A DNA stretch of 32,248 nt from Planctomycetota bacterium (lineage in GTDB: Bacteria > Planctomycetota > UBA1135 > GCA-002686595): positions 1 to 32,248 of the forward strand of contig SIAI01000046.1 of the NCBI GenBank assembly GCA_009691855.1, written 5' to 3'. The first letter of the stretch is position 1; every line of letters begins with the position of its first letter. Shown piece after piece: positions 1 to 8,485 of the stretch. The position numbers were made by a program, and so were the translations under genes. The notes beneath the pieces are model-generated. The model searched no databases, had not been told where the DNA came from, and saw nothing but the letters and a program-made list of their open reading frames with translations.

Positions 1-1330
1 GCACCATCCAGCGCCCGTCGAGCTGCGCCGGCGTGAGCCAGGCCGCGCCCGAGCGATTGATCGACTCGCACCAGGCCAGCGTGTGGCGGTCGAGCGCATC
101 GGCCGTCATCCCGTCCGGCTCGTGGCGCACGCACACCGTCTGCAGCGGCACCGGCGCGAGCACGCGCCAGTTCTTGGTCGCGCGCACCTCGCCCGCCAGC
201 CAGGTGGCGTTCTCGAGGTCGCGGCGCAGGCGTTTCTGCAGCCCGCTCACGCCCTGCTCGCGGATCAGGCACCACAGCTTCAGCGCGCGGAAGCGCCGTC
301 CGAGCGGGATGCCCCAGTCGCGGAAGTTCTTCACGCGCGCGTCCATGCGCGTCTGCAGGTAGCTCGGGTTCGTGCTCATCACGCGCACGAGGTGCTCGGC
401 ATCGCGCACGAAGTACAGCGAGCAATCGAAGGCGACGCCCAGCCACTTGTGCGGGTTGATCACGATCGAATCGGCGCCCTCGATGCCTTCCCACATCCAG
501 CGGCACTCCGGCAGGATCATGGCCGAGCCCGCCATCGCACCGTCTACGTGCAGCCACAGCCTGTACTTCAGCGCCAGCGCGGCCAGACGGTCGATGGGGT
601 CGAGCGCGGTGGTCGTGGTCGTGCCGGTCGTGGCCACGATCGCGCAGGGCACGCGCTCCTGCGCGAGGTCCGCCTCGATCGCGGCCGACAAGGCCTCGGG
701 CCGCAGCGCGTAGCGCTCGTCGGCCGGGATCTTGCGCAGGAACGCGCGCCCGAAGCCGGCGAGGAGCGCGGCCTTCTCGACCGAGCTGTGGGCCTGCTCC
801 GAGCAGTACACGACCAGCGGCTTGCCGCCCGTCTGCATGCCGCCGCGCGCGAGCGCGAAGTCCGAGGCGCGCTCGCGGGCCGAGATCAGCGCCACCAGGG
901 TGCAGCTCGAGGCCGTGTCCTGGATCACGCCCTGCCAGCCCTCCGCGAGCCCGGTCATGCGCCGCATCCAATCGGTGACGACCTCTTCCAGCTCCGTCAG
1001 CGCCGGCGCCGCCTGCCAGTTCAAGCCCAGCGCGCCGAGGCCCGTCGAGAGGAAGTCGCCGAGCACGCTGGAGAGCTCGCCGTTCGAGGGGAAGTACCCG
1101 AAGAAGCGCGGGTGCTGCCAGTGCGCCAGCGCCGGCAGGATCAGGCGCTCCACGTCGGCAAGCACCTCGCCGAAGGGCTGTGGCTCGAGCGGCGGCTCGC
1201 TGGGCAGCTCCTTTTTCAGCGCCCCCGGCTCGATGCGCGGCTGCACCGGCCGCGCCTCGACCGTGGCGCGGTAGTCGGCGATCCAGTCGATCACCTCGTG
1301 TCCGAAGCGGCGGAATTCGTCGGGGGTCAT
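1..1330 (-). CDS. PLP-dependent aromatic-L-amino-acid decarboxylase family protein (partial, C-terminus off the left edge)
   Basis: About 443 codons are visible on the minus strand from ATG at 1330, with no stop before the window edge, so the C-terminus is missing. The protein begins MTPDEFRRFGHEVIDWIADY, as group II amino acid decarboxylases do. The PLP-binding motif NPHKWLG is present with the Schiff-base lysine at about residue 295. Upstream of it lie LHVDGAMAGSA, carrying the aspartate expected to contact the PLP ring nitrogen, and TTGTTTTTALD. These features fit the DOPA/tryptophan/tyrosine/phenylalanine decarboxylase family, which removes the alpha-carboxyl group of an aromatic amino acid in the cytoplasm. 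The exact substrate cannot be told from sequence; a cysteine-sulfinate or glutamate substrate is less likely. It is divergent from the amidohydrolase gene, with about 90 bp between the starts. Confidence 0.93.
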   Translation of the reverse strand, partial: MTPDEFRRFGHEVIDWIADYRATVEARPVQPRIEPGALKKELPSEPPLEPQPFGEVLADVERLILPALAHWQHPRFFGYFPSNGELSSVLGDFLSTGLGALGLNWQAAPALTELEEVVTDWMRRMTGLAEGWQGVIQDTASSCTLVALISARERASDFALARGGMQTGGKPLVVYCSEQAHSSVEKAALLAGFGRAFLRKIPADERYALRPEALSAAIEADLAQERVPCAIVATTGTTTTTALDPIDRLAALALKYRLWLHVDGAMAGSAMILPECRWMWEGIEGADSIVINPHKWLGVAFDCSLYFVRDAEHLVRVMSTNPSYLQTRMDARVKNFRDWGIPLGRRFRALKLWCLIREQGVSGLQKRLRRDLENATWLAGEVRATKNWRVLAPVPLQTVCVRHEPDGMTADALDRHTLAWCESINRSGAAWLTPAQLDGRWMV

Positions 1331-1421
1331 CTGTGCTCCATGGGAACGCGCGCTCCGTGAGCGCGGGATGATAGCGTGCGTCGCGCCGCGCTCGTCCCCT
1401 GGTCTCCATCACGGATCCGTC

Positions 1422-2672
1422 ATGCTCGCCTTCCTCGCCGCGCTGTTCGTGTTGCCGCCCGTGCAGGCCGCGCCTGTCGTGCTGCACGGGGCGCACGTCC
1501 TCGTGCCCGAGGCGAACGCCTGGCGCGAAGGTGACGTGCGCCTCGTCGCGGGCAAGATCGAGAGCGTCGCGCGCGCGGGCCAGGTGGGCGAGGGCGAGGC
1601 CCTGGACCTCGGCGGCCTCTACCTCGTGCCCGGCCTGATCGACCTGCACACGCACCTCCTGCTGCACCCCTACGACGAGACGAAGTGGGACGAGCAGGTG
1701 CTGAAGGAGTCGCTCGAGCTGCGCACGATCCGCGCGGTGGTGCAGGCGCGCGCCACGCTCGAGGCCGGCTTCACGACGGTGCGCGAGCTCGGCACCGAGG
1801 GCGCGGGCTTCGCCGACGTCGCGCTGCGCGACGCGATCGCGCGCGAGCTCGTCAGCGGCCCGCGCATCTTCACGGCGACGCGCGCCATCGTGGCGACGGG
1901 CTGCTACGGTCCCGCGGGCTTCGACCCGCGTTGGGAGATGCCGAAGGGCGCGCAGGAAGCCGACGGCGTCGATGGCGTGCGCGTCGCCGTGCGCCAGCAG
2001 GTCGCGGCGGGCGCGGACTGGATCAAGTTCTACGCCGACTACCGCCGCGCCGCGGGCGCGCCGGCGACGCCCACGTTCTCGCTGGAGGAGATGACGGCGC
2101 TCGTGGCCGAGGCGACGAGCGCCGGCAAGCCTGTCGCCGCGCACGCCACGACCGACGAGGGCGCACGGCGCGCGACGCTGGCTGGCGTGAAGACGATCGA
2201 GCACGGCACGGAGATCTCGGAGGCGACGCTGAAGCTGATGCAGGCGCGCGGCGTCGTGCTCGTGCCCACCCTCGCCGCCAGCGAGGCCGTCGCGCGCTAC
2301 GCCGGCTGGGACGGAGCGGAGCCGGCGCCCGAGCACGTGCGCGCGGGCCTCGCCACGCTGAAGAAGGCGCACGAGCTCGGCGTCCCGATCGCCAACGGCA
2401 GCGACGCGGGCGTCTTCCGCCACGGCGACAACGCGCGCGAGCTCGAGCTGCTGGCCGCGGCTCTCGGCTCGCCCGCGCTCGCCCTACGCGCGGCAACGCT
2501 CGACGCCGCGCGCGTGCTTAGCCGCGACGACCTGGGCCGCATCGCTGTGGGTTGTGCGGCCGACCTGGTGGCGCTGGAGGCCGACCCGCTGGCAGACATC
2601 CACGCGCTGCGCCGCGTGGTGCTCGTCGTGCGCGACGGGCGTGTGGTGTTCGACAAGCGCCCCAAGCGCTGA
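1422..2672 (+). CDS. Exported metal-dependent amidohydrolase (imidazolonepropionase/prolidase-like)
   Basis: An in-frame ATG exists at 1368, but the start at 1422 puts a clean signal peptide at the N-terminus (MLAFLAALFVLPPVQA), so 1422 is preferred. The mature protein has the amidohydrolase layout: a short N-terminal beta domain; LVPGLIDLHTHLLLHP with the HxH metal pair; GADWIKFYADY with a lysine placed to be the bridging carboxylated residue; PVAAHATTDEGARRA and KTIEHGTEI supplying further histidines; and NGSDAG with the catalytic aspartate. It resembles the imidazolonepropionase-like and Xaa-Pro dipeptidase-like amidohydrolases that are common as secreted enzymes. These hydrolyse C-N bonds in cyclic amides or dipeptides. 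The substrate is unknown. It converges on the DUF488 gene with only 3 bp between stops. Confidence 0.92.
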   Translation: MLAFLAALFVLPPVQAAPVVLHGAHVLVPEANAWREGDVRLVAGKIESVARAGQVGEGEALDLGGLYLVPGLIDLHTHLLLHPYDETKWDEQVLKESLELRTIRAVVQARATLEAGFTTVRELGTEGAGFADVALRDAIARELVSGPRIFTATRAIVATGCYGPAGFDPRWEMPKGAQEADGVDGVRVAVRQQVAAGADWIKFYADYRRAAGAPATPTFSLEEMTALVAEATSAGKPVAAHATTDEGARRATLAGVKTIEHGTEISEATLKLMQARGVVLVPTLAASEAVARYAGWDGAEPAPEHVRAGLATLKKAHELGVPIANGSDAGVFRHGDNARELELLAAALGSPALALRAATLDAARVLSRDDLGRIAVGCAADLVALEADPLADIHALRRVVLVVRDGRVVFDKRPKR

Positions 2673-2675
2673 AGT

Positions 2676-3224
2676 TCAGTCGAACAACCCCTTCTGGATC
2701 CCGCGCGCGTACACGAGCTGGCCCTCGACCACGCGCACCGCCGGATCGAGCGCGTGCGCGCTCAGGCCGTCGCGCTGCACGTGGACCACGCGCACGCCGC
2801 GCACGCTGAGCGCGTCGCACAGGAGCCGGCGGTGGCAGTCGCTGACGCGCGCCTCGGCGCACATCACCGCGGTGCGGCGTTCCTTCGCCAGCGTCACGAG
2901 CTGCGCCAGGGCGCGCTGGAACTCGCTCGTCTGCATGTGGTCGGCGTAGCCGCGAAACGGGCCGGCGGGCAGGGCGACGTTCGGCGAGTCCGCGCACGCC
3001 TCACGGTGGCCGCCGAGCTCGACGAGGTGCGCGTACTGCACGCCGGCGCGCGGCAGGGCGAGGGCCAGCGACTCGCGCGAAAAATGCGGGTGGCGGCGCG
3101 AGACCGGATAGCGGCGCACGTCGACGACGCGCTGAAGCTCATGCGCGCGCACGAGCGCCAGGAACTCCTCCAGCGTCTGGTTCGAGTGCCCGAGGCTCCA
3201 GACGATCGGCGGTTCGGCGGTCAC
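2676..3224 (-). CDS. DUF488 family protein
   Basis: About 182 residues. The family signatures are clear: SLGHSNQTLEEF near the N-terminus, VVDVRRYPVSRRHPHF, YAHLVELGGH, and MCAEARVSDCHRRLL with the conserved Cys-Glu and Cys-His-Arg residues. DUF488 proteins are small cytoplasmic proteins of unknown biochemical role, often near stress or metal genes. I place the start at GTG 3224 because conservation begins at VTAEPPIVWSLGHSN. The frame stays open upstream to a TTG at 3338, but that stretch is Pro/Arg-rich and overlaps the divergent YjbQ start. No strong ribosome binding site is visible, so the start remains uncertain. Confidence 0.85.
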   Translation of the reverse strand: MTAEPPIVWSLGHSNQTLEEFLALVRAHELQRVVDVRRYPVSRRHPHFSRESLALALPRAGVQYAHLVELGGHREACADSPNVALPAGPFRGYADHMQTSEFQRALAQLVTLAKERRTAVMCAEARVSDCHRRLLCDALSVRGVRVVHVQRDGLSAHALDPAVRVVEGQLVYARGIQKGLFD

Positions 3225-3337
3225 GGCGGGCAGGGCAGGTCGCGGATGCGGTACATGGCGGGGGGCGACAGGGTAGCGGCGGCCGGGAACCCGCCAAGGT
3301 CCGAGCCGACTCGCATGCGCTCCGGTAGGCTCCCGCA

Positions 3338-3766
3338 ATGCCCGTCCACCAGGCCTCGCTCGAGTTCCGTACCCGCGGCCGCGGCACGCTCGAGCTCACC
3401 GATGAGGTGAACGCGATCGTGCGCGCGGCGCGGATCGCCCGCGGGCTCGCGACCGTGTTCGTGCACCACACCAGCGCCTCGCTGATCGTCTGTGAGAACG
3501 CCGACCCGACGGTGCGCGCGGACCTCGAGCGCTGGTTGGCGCGCGCGGTGCCGGACGGCGACCCCGCCTTCGAGCACGACGCAGAGGGTCCGGACGACAT
3601 GCCGGCGCACGTGCGCAGCGCGCTGACCGCGACCTCCATCGTCCTGCCAATCCGCGACGGACGCCTGGACCTCGGCACCTGGCAGGGCGTGTACCTCTAC
3701 GAGCACCGCCGCGCCCCGCACGAACGGCGCGTCAGCGTGACTGTGCTGGGCGAGGGCGACGGGTAG
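3338..3766 (+). CDS. yjbQ: YjbQ family protein (secondary thiamine-phosphate synthase type)
   Basis: 142 residues, the usual length of the YjbQ/UPF0047 family. Recognisable blocks are VFVHHTSASLIVCENADPTV, DDMPAHVRSALTATSIVLPI and LGTWQGVYLYEHR. The conserved histidines and the trailing GTWQ.IYL.EHR motif define the family. E. coli YjbQ has weak thiamine phosphate synthase activity, but the physiological role is unsettled. The stop lies 13 bp before the giant lipoprotein start, so co-transcription is possible without an obvious functional link. Confidence 0.92.
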   Translation: MPVHQASLEFRTRGRGTLELTDEVNAIVRAARIARGLATVFVHHTSASLIVCENADPTVRADLERWLARAVPDGDPAFEHDAEGPDDMPAHVRSALTATSIVLPIRDGRLDLGTWQGVYLYEHRRAPHERRVSVTVLGEGDG

Positions 3767-3779
3767 AGTGGCGCGCCCC

Positions 3780-6700
3780 ATGTCGCGCTTCTTCGCTCTC
3801 TGCGTCGTTTTCTGTCTCGTCGGATGCGTCGCCGATGGTTCGCGCTCGCCGGCCGGTGCGCGCGAGCTGTTCGACGGCCACTCACTCGCCGGCTGGTCCG
3901 GAGACGCGCGTCACTGGCGCGTGGAGAACGGCGCGATCGTGGGCGAGAGCACTGCCGCCAACCCGCTCGAGCACACGACCTACCTCGCCTGGACGGGCGG
4001 CGAGGTCGCCGACTTCGTGCTCGAGCTTGAATGGCGCATGCAGGGCGGCAACTCGGGCGTGCAGTTCCGCAGCCGCGCGAGCGCGCAGGAGACCGTCGCC
4101 GGTTACCAGGCCGACCTCGAGGACGGCCCCGACTGGACCGGCGGGCTCTACGAGCAGGACGGGCGCGGCATCGTCACGCGCCGCGGCGAGCGCGTCGTGC
4201 TCGACGCCACCGGGAACTCGTCGGTGGAGCGCTTCGCCGACGGCGAGGCCCTGCGCGCGCGCGTCGACGTACACCAGTGGAATCGCCTGCGCATCACCGC
4301 CTCCGGGCCGCGGCTCACGATCGAGGTGAACGACGAGCTCTTCTCGGAGACGATCGACCTCGACCCGGCCCACGCCGCTCGTCGCGGCGCCCTCGCGCTG
4401 CAACTGCACCAGGGCGCGGCGATGCGCGTCGAGTTCAGAGACCTGCGCCTGCGCGAGCTCGGCATCGCTGCAGCCGCGCCCACGCGGGCGGCGAAGGCGG
4501 GGAGCGAAGCCTGGGACGTCGACGGAGAGCCGCAATGGATCTGGCCGCAGGGCGCGGTCGCCGACGGACAGGGCGCGTGGTTCGTGCGCGACTTCACGCT
4601 TTCGGCCGCGCCGGCCCAGGCCGAGCTGTGGATCACCTGCGACAACGAGTTCGATGCCTGGCTGAACGGAACGGGCGTGGCCACCGGCGACGACTGGATG
4701 GCGCCGTTGCGCGTGGACGTCAGCGCGGCGCTGCGCGCGGGCAACAACAAGCTGCTCGTGCGCGGCTCGAACCGCGAGAGCCAGGCGGGGCTGTGCGCGC
4801 GCCTCACGGGCACGTGCACCGACGGCAGCGCGATCGCGGTGGAGAGCGACGCGAACTGGCGCGCGTGTCTCGCCGACGAGCTCACGCCCAAGGACGACGC
4901 GCAGCTTTTCGGCTGGCTCGACCAGGTGCAGTGGAGCGCGCCGCAGAGCTTCGGCGGCCTCGAGGCGCTGCCCTGGGCGGCGCTCGCGCGCGCCGAGCCG
5001 GCGCCGAGCTTCGCGCCCGCGGCCGAGGCGATCCACGTGCCCGATGGCTTCCGTGTGGAGCTCCTCCACACCGTGGACAGCGCACGCGAGGGCTCGTGGG
5101 TGTCGCTGGCCGTCGATCCGCGCGGGCGGCTCTACGCCAGCGATCAGTACGGCGGGTTGTTCCGCATCACCGTCCCGGTGCTCGGCACGAGCGGCGAGAC
5201 GGTGGTGGAGCCGGTTGCTGTTGCGCTCGGGGAAGCGCACGGCCTCTTGTGGGCCTTCGACGCGCTGTACGTCGTCGTCAACGGCGCGGGCAAGTACAAG
5301 AGCGGCCTCTACCGCGTGCGCGACACGGACGGCGACGATGCGCTCGATCAGGTCGAGTGTCTGCGCGCGCTCGACGGCGACGGCGAGCACGGCCCCCACG
5401 GCCTGGTGCTCGACGCGAGCGGCGAAGCGCTGCTGCTCGTGGCCGGCAACTACACGCATCTCCCCGAGCCGATGGCGCGCTACCGCCGCCCGCGCAACTG
5501 GGCCGAGGACGCGCTCCTGCCCGTGATCCCCGACCCGAACGGCCACGCGGTCGAGATCCGCGCGCCGGGTGGCTGGGTCGCGCGCACGGATCGCGACGGC
5601 AAGGAGTGGGAGCTCGTCGCCGCCGGCATGCGCAACACCTACGACATCGCGCTGAACGCGGACGGCGAGATCTTCGCCTACGACTCCGACATGGAGTGGG
5701 ACACCGGCATGCCCTGGTACAAGCCCACGCGCGTGCTGCACGTCGTCAGCGGCGCCGACTACGGCTGGCGCACGGGCGAGAGCACCTGGCCGGCCGACAG
5801 CTACGACGCCTGGCCGAGCGCGGTCGATCTGGAGCTCGGCTCGCCGACGGGCATCGTGTTCGGCGAGCAGACGAGCTTCCCCGAGCCGTGGAAGAGCGCG
5901 CTGTTCGCCTGCGACTGGGCCTACGGGCGCGTGTTCGCGGTGCAGCTCGAGCCCGAGGGCTCGACGTATCGCGGCGGCTACGAGCTCTTCGCCAGCGGCC
6001 AGCCGTTCCCCGTGACCGACATCGTCGCCGCGCCGGACGGCGCCCTGTACGTGACGATCGGCGGGCGCCAGACGCAGTCGGGGCTGTATCGCATCTCGTG
6101 GGACGGTCCGGCGCCCGCGGCGAGCGAGCCGGCGGAGAACGCGGGCGACGTGCTGCTTCTGCGCGAGGCCCGCGCGCTGCTCGAGCGCACGCACGCCGCA
6201 GACGCGCTCGACTTCGGCGGCGGGCCGCGCGCGGACGACGAGCGCGCCGCGCGGCTCGCGCTGGGGGTGCTCGGCCACGCGGATCCCTTCCTGCGCCGCG
6301 CCGGGCGCGTTGCGCTCGAGCACCTCGATCCGGCGCTGTGGTCCGAGAGCGTGCGCGCGCAGAGCGATTCACGCGCGGCGCTCGAGGGTTGGCTGGCGCT
6401 GCTGCACGCGGAGCCGACGCTCGACGCGCACGAGCTGGTCGAGCGCGCGCTCGGGATCGCGGCCAACGTCGCGGGCCGCGACGAGCGCACGGACGCGCTG
6501 CGGCTGCTGCAGCTCGCGCTGCTGCGCCTCGAGGTCCACGACGCCGAGCGCGCGCGCCTGCGCGCGGAGCTCGACCCGCTGTACCCGAGCGGCGAGGCGC
6601 GCTTCGACCGGCAGTTGCTGGCGCTGCTCGTGACGCTGCGCGCCGACGTGGCCGGCCGCGCGCTGGACGCGCTCGAGCGCGCCGCTACGCAGCAGGAACG

Positions 6701-7442
6701 CCTGGCGCTCCTCGACGCGCTGCGCGCGCTCGAGGGACCGTGGAGCGAGCGCGACGGCCAGCGCCTGCTGGCTGCCTTCGAGCGCGAGCTCGCCAGTCTG
6801 AAGGGCGGCTTCTCCGCGCGCGGCTTCGTCGAGGCCATGCGCGCGCAGGCCGCCGAGCACCTGGGCATCGAGCTCGTCGCCGCTCCCGACGACGGCGCGC
6901 TCGCGCCGGCCGGAGCGCCGATCGCCGCGCCCGGCGCCGCGGGCCGCGCGCTGCACGCCTGGACGCTCGCCGCGCTCGAGCCCGACCTCGGCACCGTCGC
7001 CCGCGGCCGCGACTTCGCGCGCGGGCGCGCCGCCTACGAGCTCACGAGCTGCGTGCAGTGCCACCGCTTCGCCGGCGACGGCGCGAACCGCGGCCCCGAC
7101 CTGACCGGCGCCGCCGGGCGCTACTCGCCGCGCGATCTCCTGGTGGCGATCCTCGAGCCCTCGCGCGAGGTGCCCGACGTGTGGCGCGACACGGAGCTGT
7201 GGGGCGCCGACGAGCTGCTCACCGTGGGGCGCGTCGAGGCCGAGCGCGCGGACGAGCTCGTCGTGCGCGACGTCGCCGGCGAGCGCGTGCGCCTCGCGCC
7301 GGCGCTCGTCACCGAGCGCGTTCCGCACCGACTCTCGCGCATGCCCGAGCGCCTCCTGGACGTGCTGGAGCGCGACGAGGTGCTCGACCTGCTCGCCTAC
7401 GTGCTCTCCGGCGGTGAGCCCGCGGATGAGCGCTTTCGCTGA
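3780..7442 (+). CDS. Giant lipoprotein: DUF1080, sugar-binding-like domain, PVC-type propeller and CxxCH heme domain
   Basis: 1,220 residues from ATG 3780, which starts a lipoprotein signal with lipobox LVGC and acylated Cys16; GTG 3768 is an in-frame alternative. Residues about 26-230 form a DUF1080 domain (ELFDGHSLAGWSG, GGNSGVQFRSR), the fold of 3-keto-glycoside hydrolases. Residues about 245-365 look like a galactose-binding jelly roll. Residues about 415-770 form the propeller of planctomycete/verrucomicrobial membrane-bound dehydrogenase-like proteins (IHVPDGFRVELLH, AAGMRNTYDIALNADGEIF, GADYGWR). A helical repeat region follows. At the C-terminus is a PVC-type heme domain: CVQCH with Cys1091, Cys1094 and His1095, then GPDLTGAAGRYSPRDLL and RMPERLLDVL. 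It is probably a cell-envelope enzyme that combines sugar modification with electron transfer. Substrate and electron partner are unknown. Confidence 0.93.
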   Translation: MSRFFALCVVFCLVGCVADGSRSPAGARELFDGHSLAGWSGDARHWRVENGAIVGESTAANPLEHTTYLAWTGGEVADFVLELEWRMQGGNSGVQFRSRASAQETVAGYQADLEDGPDWTGGLYEQDGRGIVTRRGERVVLDATGNSSVERFADGEALRARVDVHQWNRLRITASGPRLTIEVNDELFSETIDLDPAHAARRGALALQLHQGAAMRVEFRDLRLRELGIAAAAPTRAAKAGSEAWDVDGEPQWIWPQGAVADGQGAWFVRDFTLSAAPAQAELWITCDNEFDAWLNGTGVATGDDWMAPLRVDVSAALRAGNNKLLVRGSNRESQAGLCARLTGTCTDGSAIAVESDANWRACLADELTPKDDAQLFGWLDQVQWSAPQSFGGLEALPWAALARAEPAPSFAPAAEAIHVPDGFRVELLHTVDSAREGSWVSLAVDPRGRLYASDQYGGLFRITVPVLGTSGETVVEPVAVALGEAHGLLWAFDALYVVVNGAGKYKSGLYRVRDTDGDDALDQVECLRALDGDGEHGPHGLVLDASGEALLLVAGNYTHLPEPMARYRRPRNWAEDALLPVIPDPNGHAVEIRAPGGWVARTDRDGKEWELVAAGMRNTYDIALNADGEIFAYDSDMEWDTGMPWYKPTRVLHVVSGADYGWRTGESTWPADSYDAWPSAVDLELGSPTGIVFGEQTSFPEPWKSALFACDWAYGRVFAVQLEPEGSTYRGGYELFASGQPFPVTDIVAAPDGALYVTIGGRQTQSGLYRISWDGPAPAASEPAENAGDVLLLREARALLERTHAADALDFGGGPRADDERAARLALGVLGHADPFLRRAGRVALEHLDPALWSESVRAQSDSRAALEGWLALLHAEPTLDAHELVERALGIAANVAGRDERTDALRLLQLALLRLEVHDAERARLRAELDPLYPSGEARFDRQLLALLVTLRADVAGRALDALERAATQQERLALLDALRALEGPWSERDGQRLLAAFERELASLKGGFSARGFVEAMRAQAAEHLGIELVAAPDDGALAPAGAPIAAPGAAGRALHAWTLAALEPDLGTVARGRDFARGRAAYELTSCVQCHRFAGDGANRGPDLTGAAGRYSPRDLLVAILEPSREVPDVWRDTELWGADELLTVGRVEAERADELVVRDVAGERVRLAPALVTERVPHRLSRMPERLLDVLERDEVLDLLAYVLSGGEPADERFR

Positions 7443-7480
7443 AGGCAGCCGCCTGCCTGCGCGAGCCGCCGACTCGCAGG
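7443..7480. terminator. Possible terminator: two small hairpins after the giant lipoprotein gene
   Basis: Directly after the stop are two perfect short inverted repeats: AGGCAG (7443-7448) with CTGCCT (7453-7458), and GCGAG (7461-7465) with CTCGC (7473-7477). There is no T-run, so an intrinsic terminator is not proven. Confidence 0.25.
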
Positions 7481-7534
7481 GTCGCCCGCAACGCGGGGCC
7501 TTGACTTCACCGCTGTGGGCGGCTTGATGACTCC

Positions 7535-8155
7535 ATGTCCAGCCCGAGCGTGGTCGTGATCGGAGGGCCGAACGGAGCGGGCAAGACCACCGCATCGAAG
7601 GCCCTCCTGCGCGACACCCTGGCGGTCACGGAGTTCGTCAACGCCGACACGATCGCACGCGGGCTGTCGGGCTTCCACCCGGATGGTTCGGCCGTCACCG
7701 CAGGACGGGTCATGCTCGCGCAACTGCACGCCCTGGCTGCGAAGCGCATCGATTTTGCCTTCGAGACCACCATGGCGAGCCGCAGCTTTGCCCCCTGGCT
7801 GCGAGACCTCGCGACCGCTGGCTACCGCATCAGCCTGGTCTTCCTGTGGCTGCCCACACCCGATCTCGCCGTGCAGCGGGTTCGCGAACGCGTGCGCGCC
7901 GGGGGCCACGACGTGCCGGAGGCGACGATCCGGCGCCGCTTCGGGCGTGGCATCCGGAACTTCCTCCAGCCGTATCGCCCCCTGGCGCAGTCCTGGCGGG
8001 TCTACGACAATTCCGGGAGCTCCGGTCCGGTCTTGTTCGCAAGCGGCCAGAGCCCCATAGCCGAGAGAATCCTGGATGAAGAACGATGGCGAGCCTTCCA
8101 AGCCCACGCCGCTCGGTCCGACGAAGGCGCGGACGATCGAGGAGCTGATGCTTGA
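7535..8155 (+). CDS. Zeta-toxin-like P-loop kinase
   Basis: 206 residues. The N-terminus has a perfect Walker A motif, GGPNGAGKTT, with Lys17, followed by FVNADTIARGL. Further on come FAFETTMASRS, VFLWLPTPDLAVQRVRERV and ATIRRRFGRGIRNF, the arginine-rich lid segment. This is the layout of the zeta toxin / small AAA-like kinase family. Characterised zeta toxins phosphorylate UDP-N-acetylglucosamine and block wall synthesis, but many chromosomal relatives have no proven toxicity. The last 80 nt overlap the next gene in another frame, which suggests coupled translation. The first half has the same GC-rich codon use as its neighbours and shows no sign of recent transfer. Confidence 0.88.
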   Translation: MSSPSVVVIGGPNGAGKTTASKALLRDTLAVTEFVNADTIARGLSGFHPDGSAVTAGRVMLAQLHALAAKRIDFAFETTMASRSFAPWLRDLATAGYRISLVFLWLPTPDLAVQRVRERVRAGGHDVPEATIRRRFGRGIRNFLQPYRPLAQSWRVYDNSGSSGPVLFASGQSPIAERILDEERWRAFQAHAARSDEGADDRGADA

Positions 8156-8291
8156 CGGCACGGAGATCGACGAGGCTCTGCGGCGTGCGGTGCGCGAAGC
8201 CCTGCTGCGCCACAAGAAGCTCGGCAACTCGATCGCGGTCTGGCGCGAAGGCAAGGTCGTGGTTCTTCCGCCGGAAGAAATCCAGGTCTGA
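8076..8291 (+). CDS. Small protein overlapping the zeta-like kinase gene; possible partner or antitoxin
   Basis: 71 residues from ATG 8076, preceded by GAGAGAATCCTGG, a fair ribosome binding site. It overlaps the kinase gene by 80 nt in a different frame. The sequence has an acidic helical middle (RTIEELMLDGTEIDEALRRA) and a C-terminal block, LGNSIAVWREGKVVVLPPEE. In my recollection this block is recurrent in small proteins found next to zeta-like kinases. The gene order of kinase first and small protein second is the reverse of the classical epsilon-zeta arrangement. An antitoxin role is inferred from position only. Confidence 0.75.
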   Translation: MKNDGEPSKPTPLGPTKARTIEELMLDGTEIDEALRRAVREALLRHKKLGNSIAVWREGKVVVLPPEEIQV

Positions 8292-8485
8292 GCCCGGACG
8301 TTCGTGCTGGTCACGGGCTTCGACCGGCTTGTGCTCGTGACCCTGGCGCGGCGCCGATTGCGGGCCCACTTGCGCGGACGAAAGCGGGTAAGCGATGATG
8401 CTGGTCCGTCGCCCGAGCGGTGCGGAGACCGCCTCAAGACCGAGGAGGCTCCGTTCCGGCGCGGAGAAGGACTCGAGGATCGCTC

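Noticed and set aside
83..1360. A 425-codon plus-strand frame across the left end
   Set aside because: It is the antisense shadow of the PLP decarboxylase, whose motifs (NPHKWLG, HVDGA) are on the minus strand.
3882..6323. An 813-codon open frame antisense to the giant lipoprotein gene
   Set aside because: The translation is Arg/Ala/Val-rich and without motifs, while the plus strand encodes clear domains. Long antisense frames are expected at this GC content.
4031..7417. A 1,128-codon frame on the same strand as the giant lipoprotein
   Set aside because: It is low-complexity Arg/Ala sequence caused by GC-rich codon positions in another frame.
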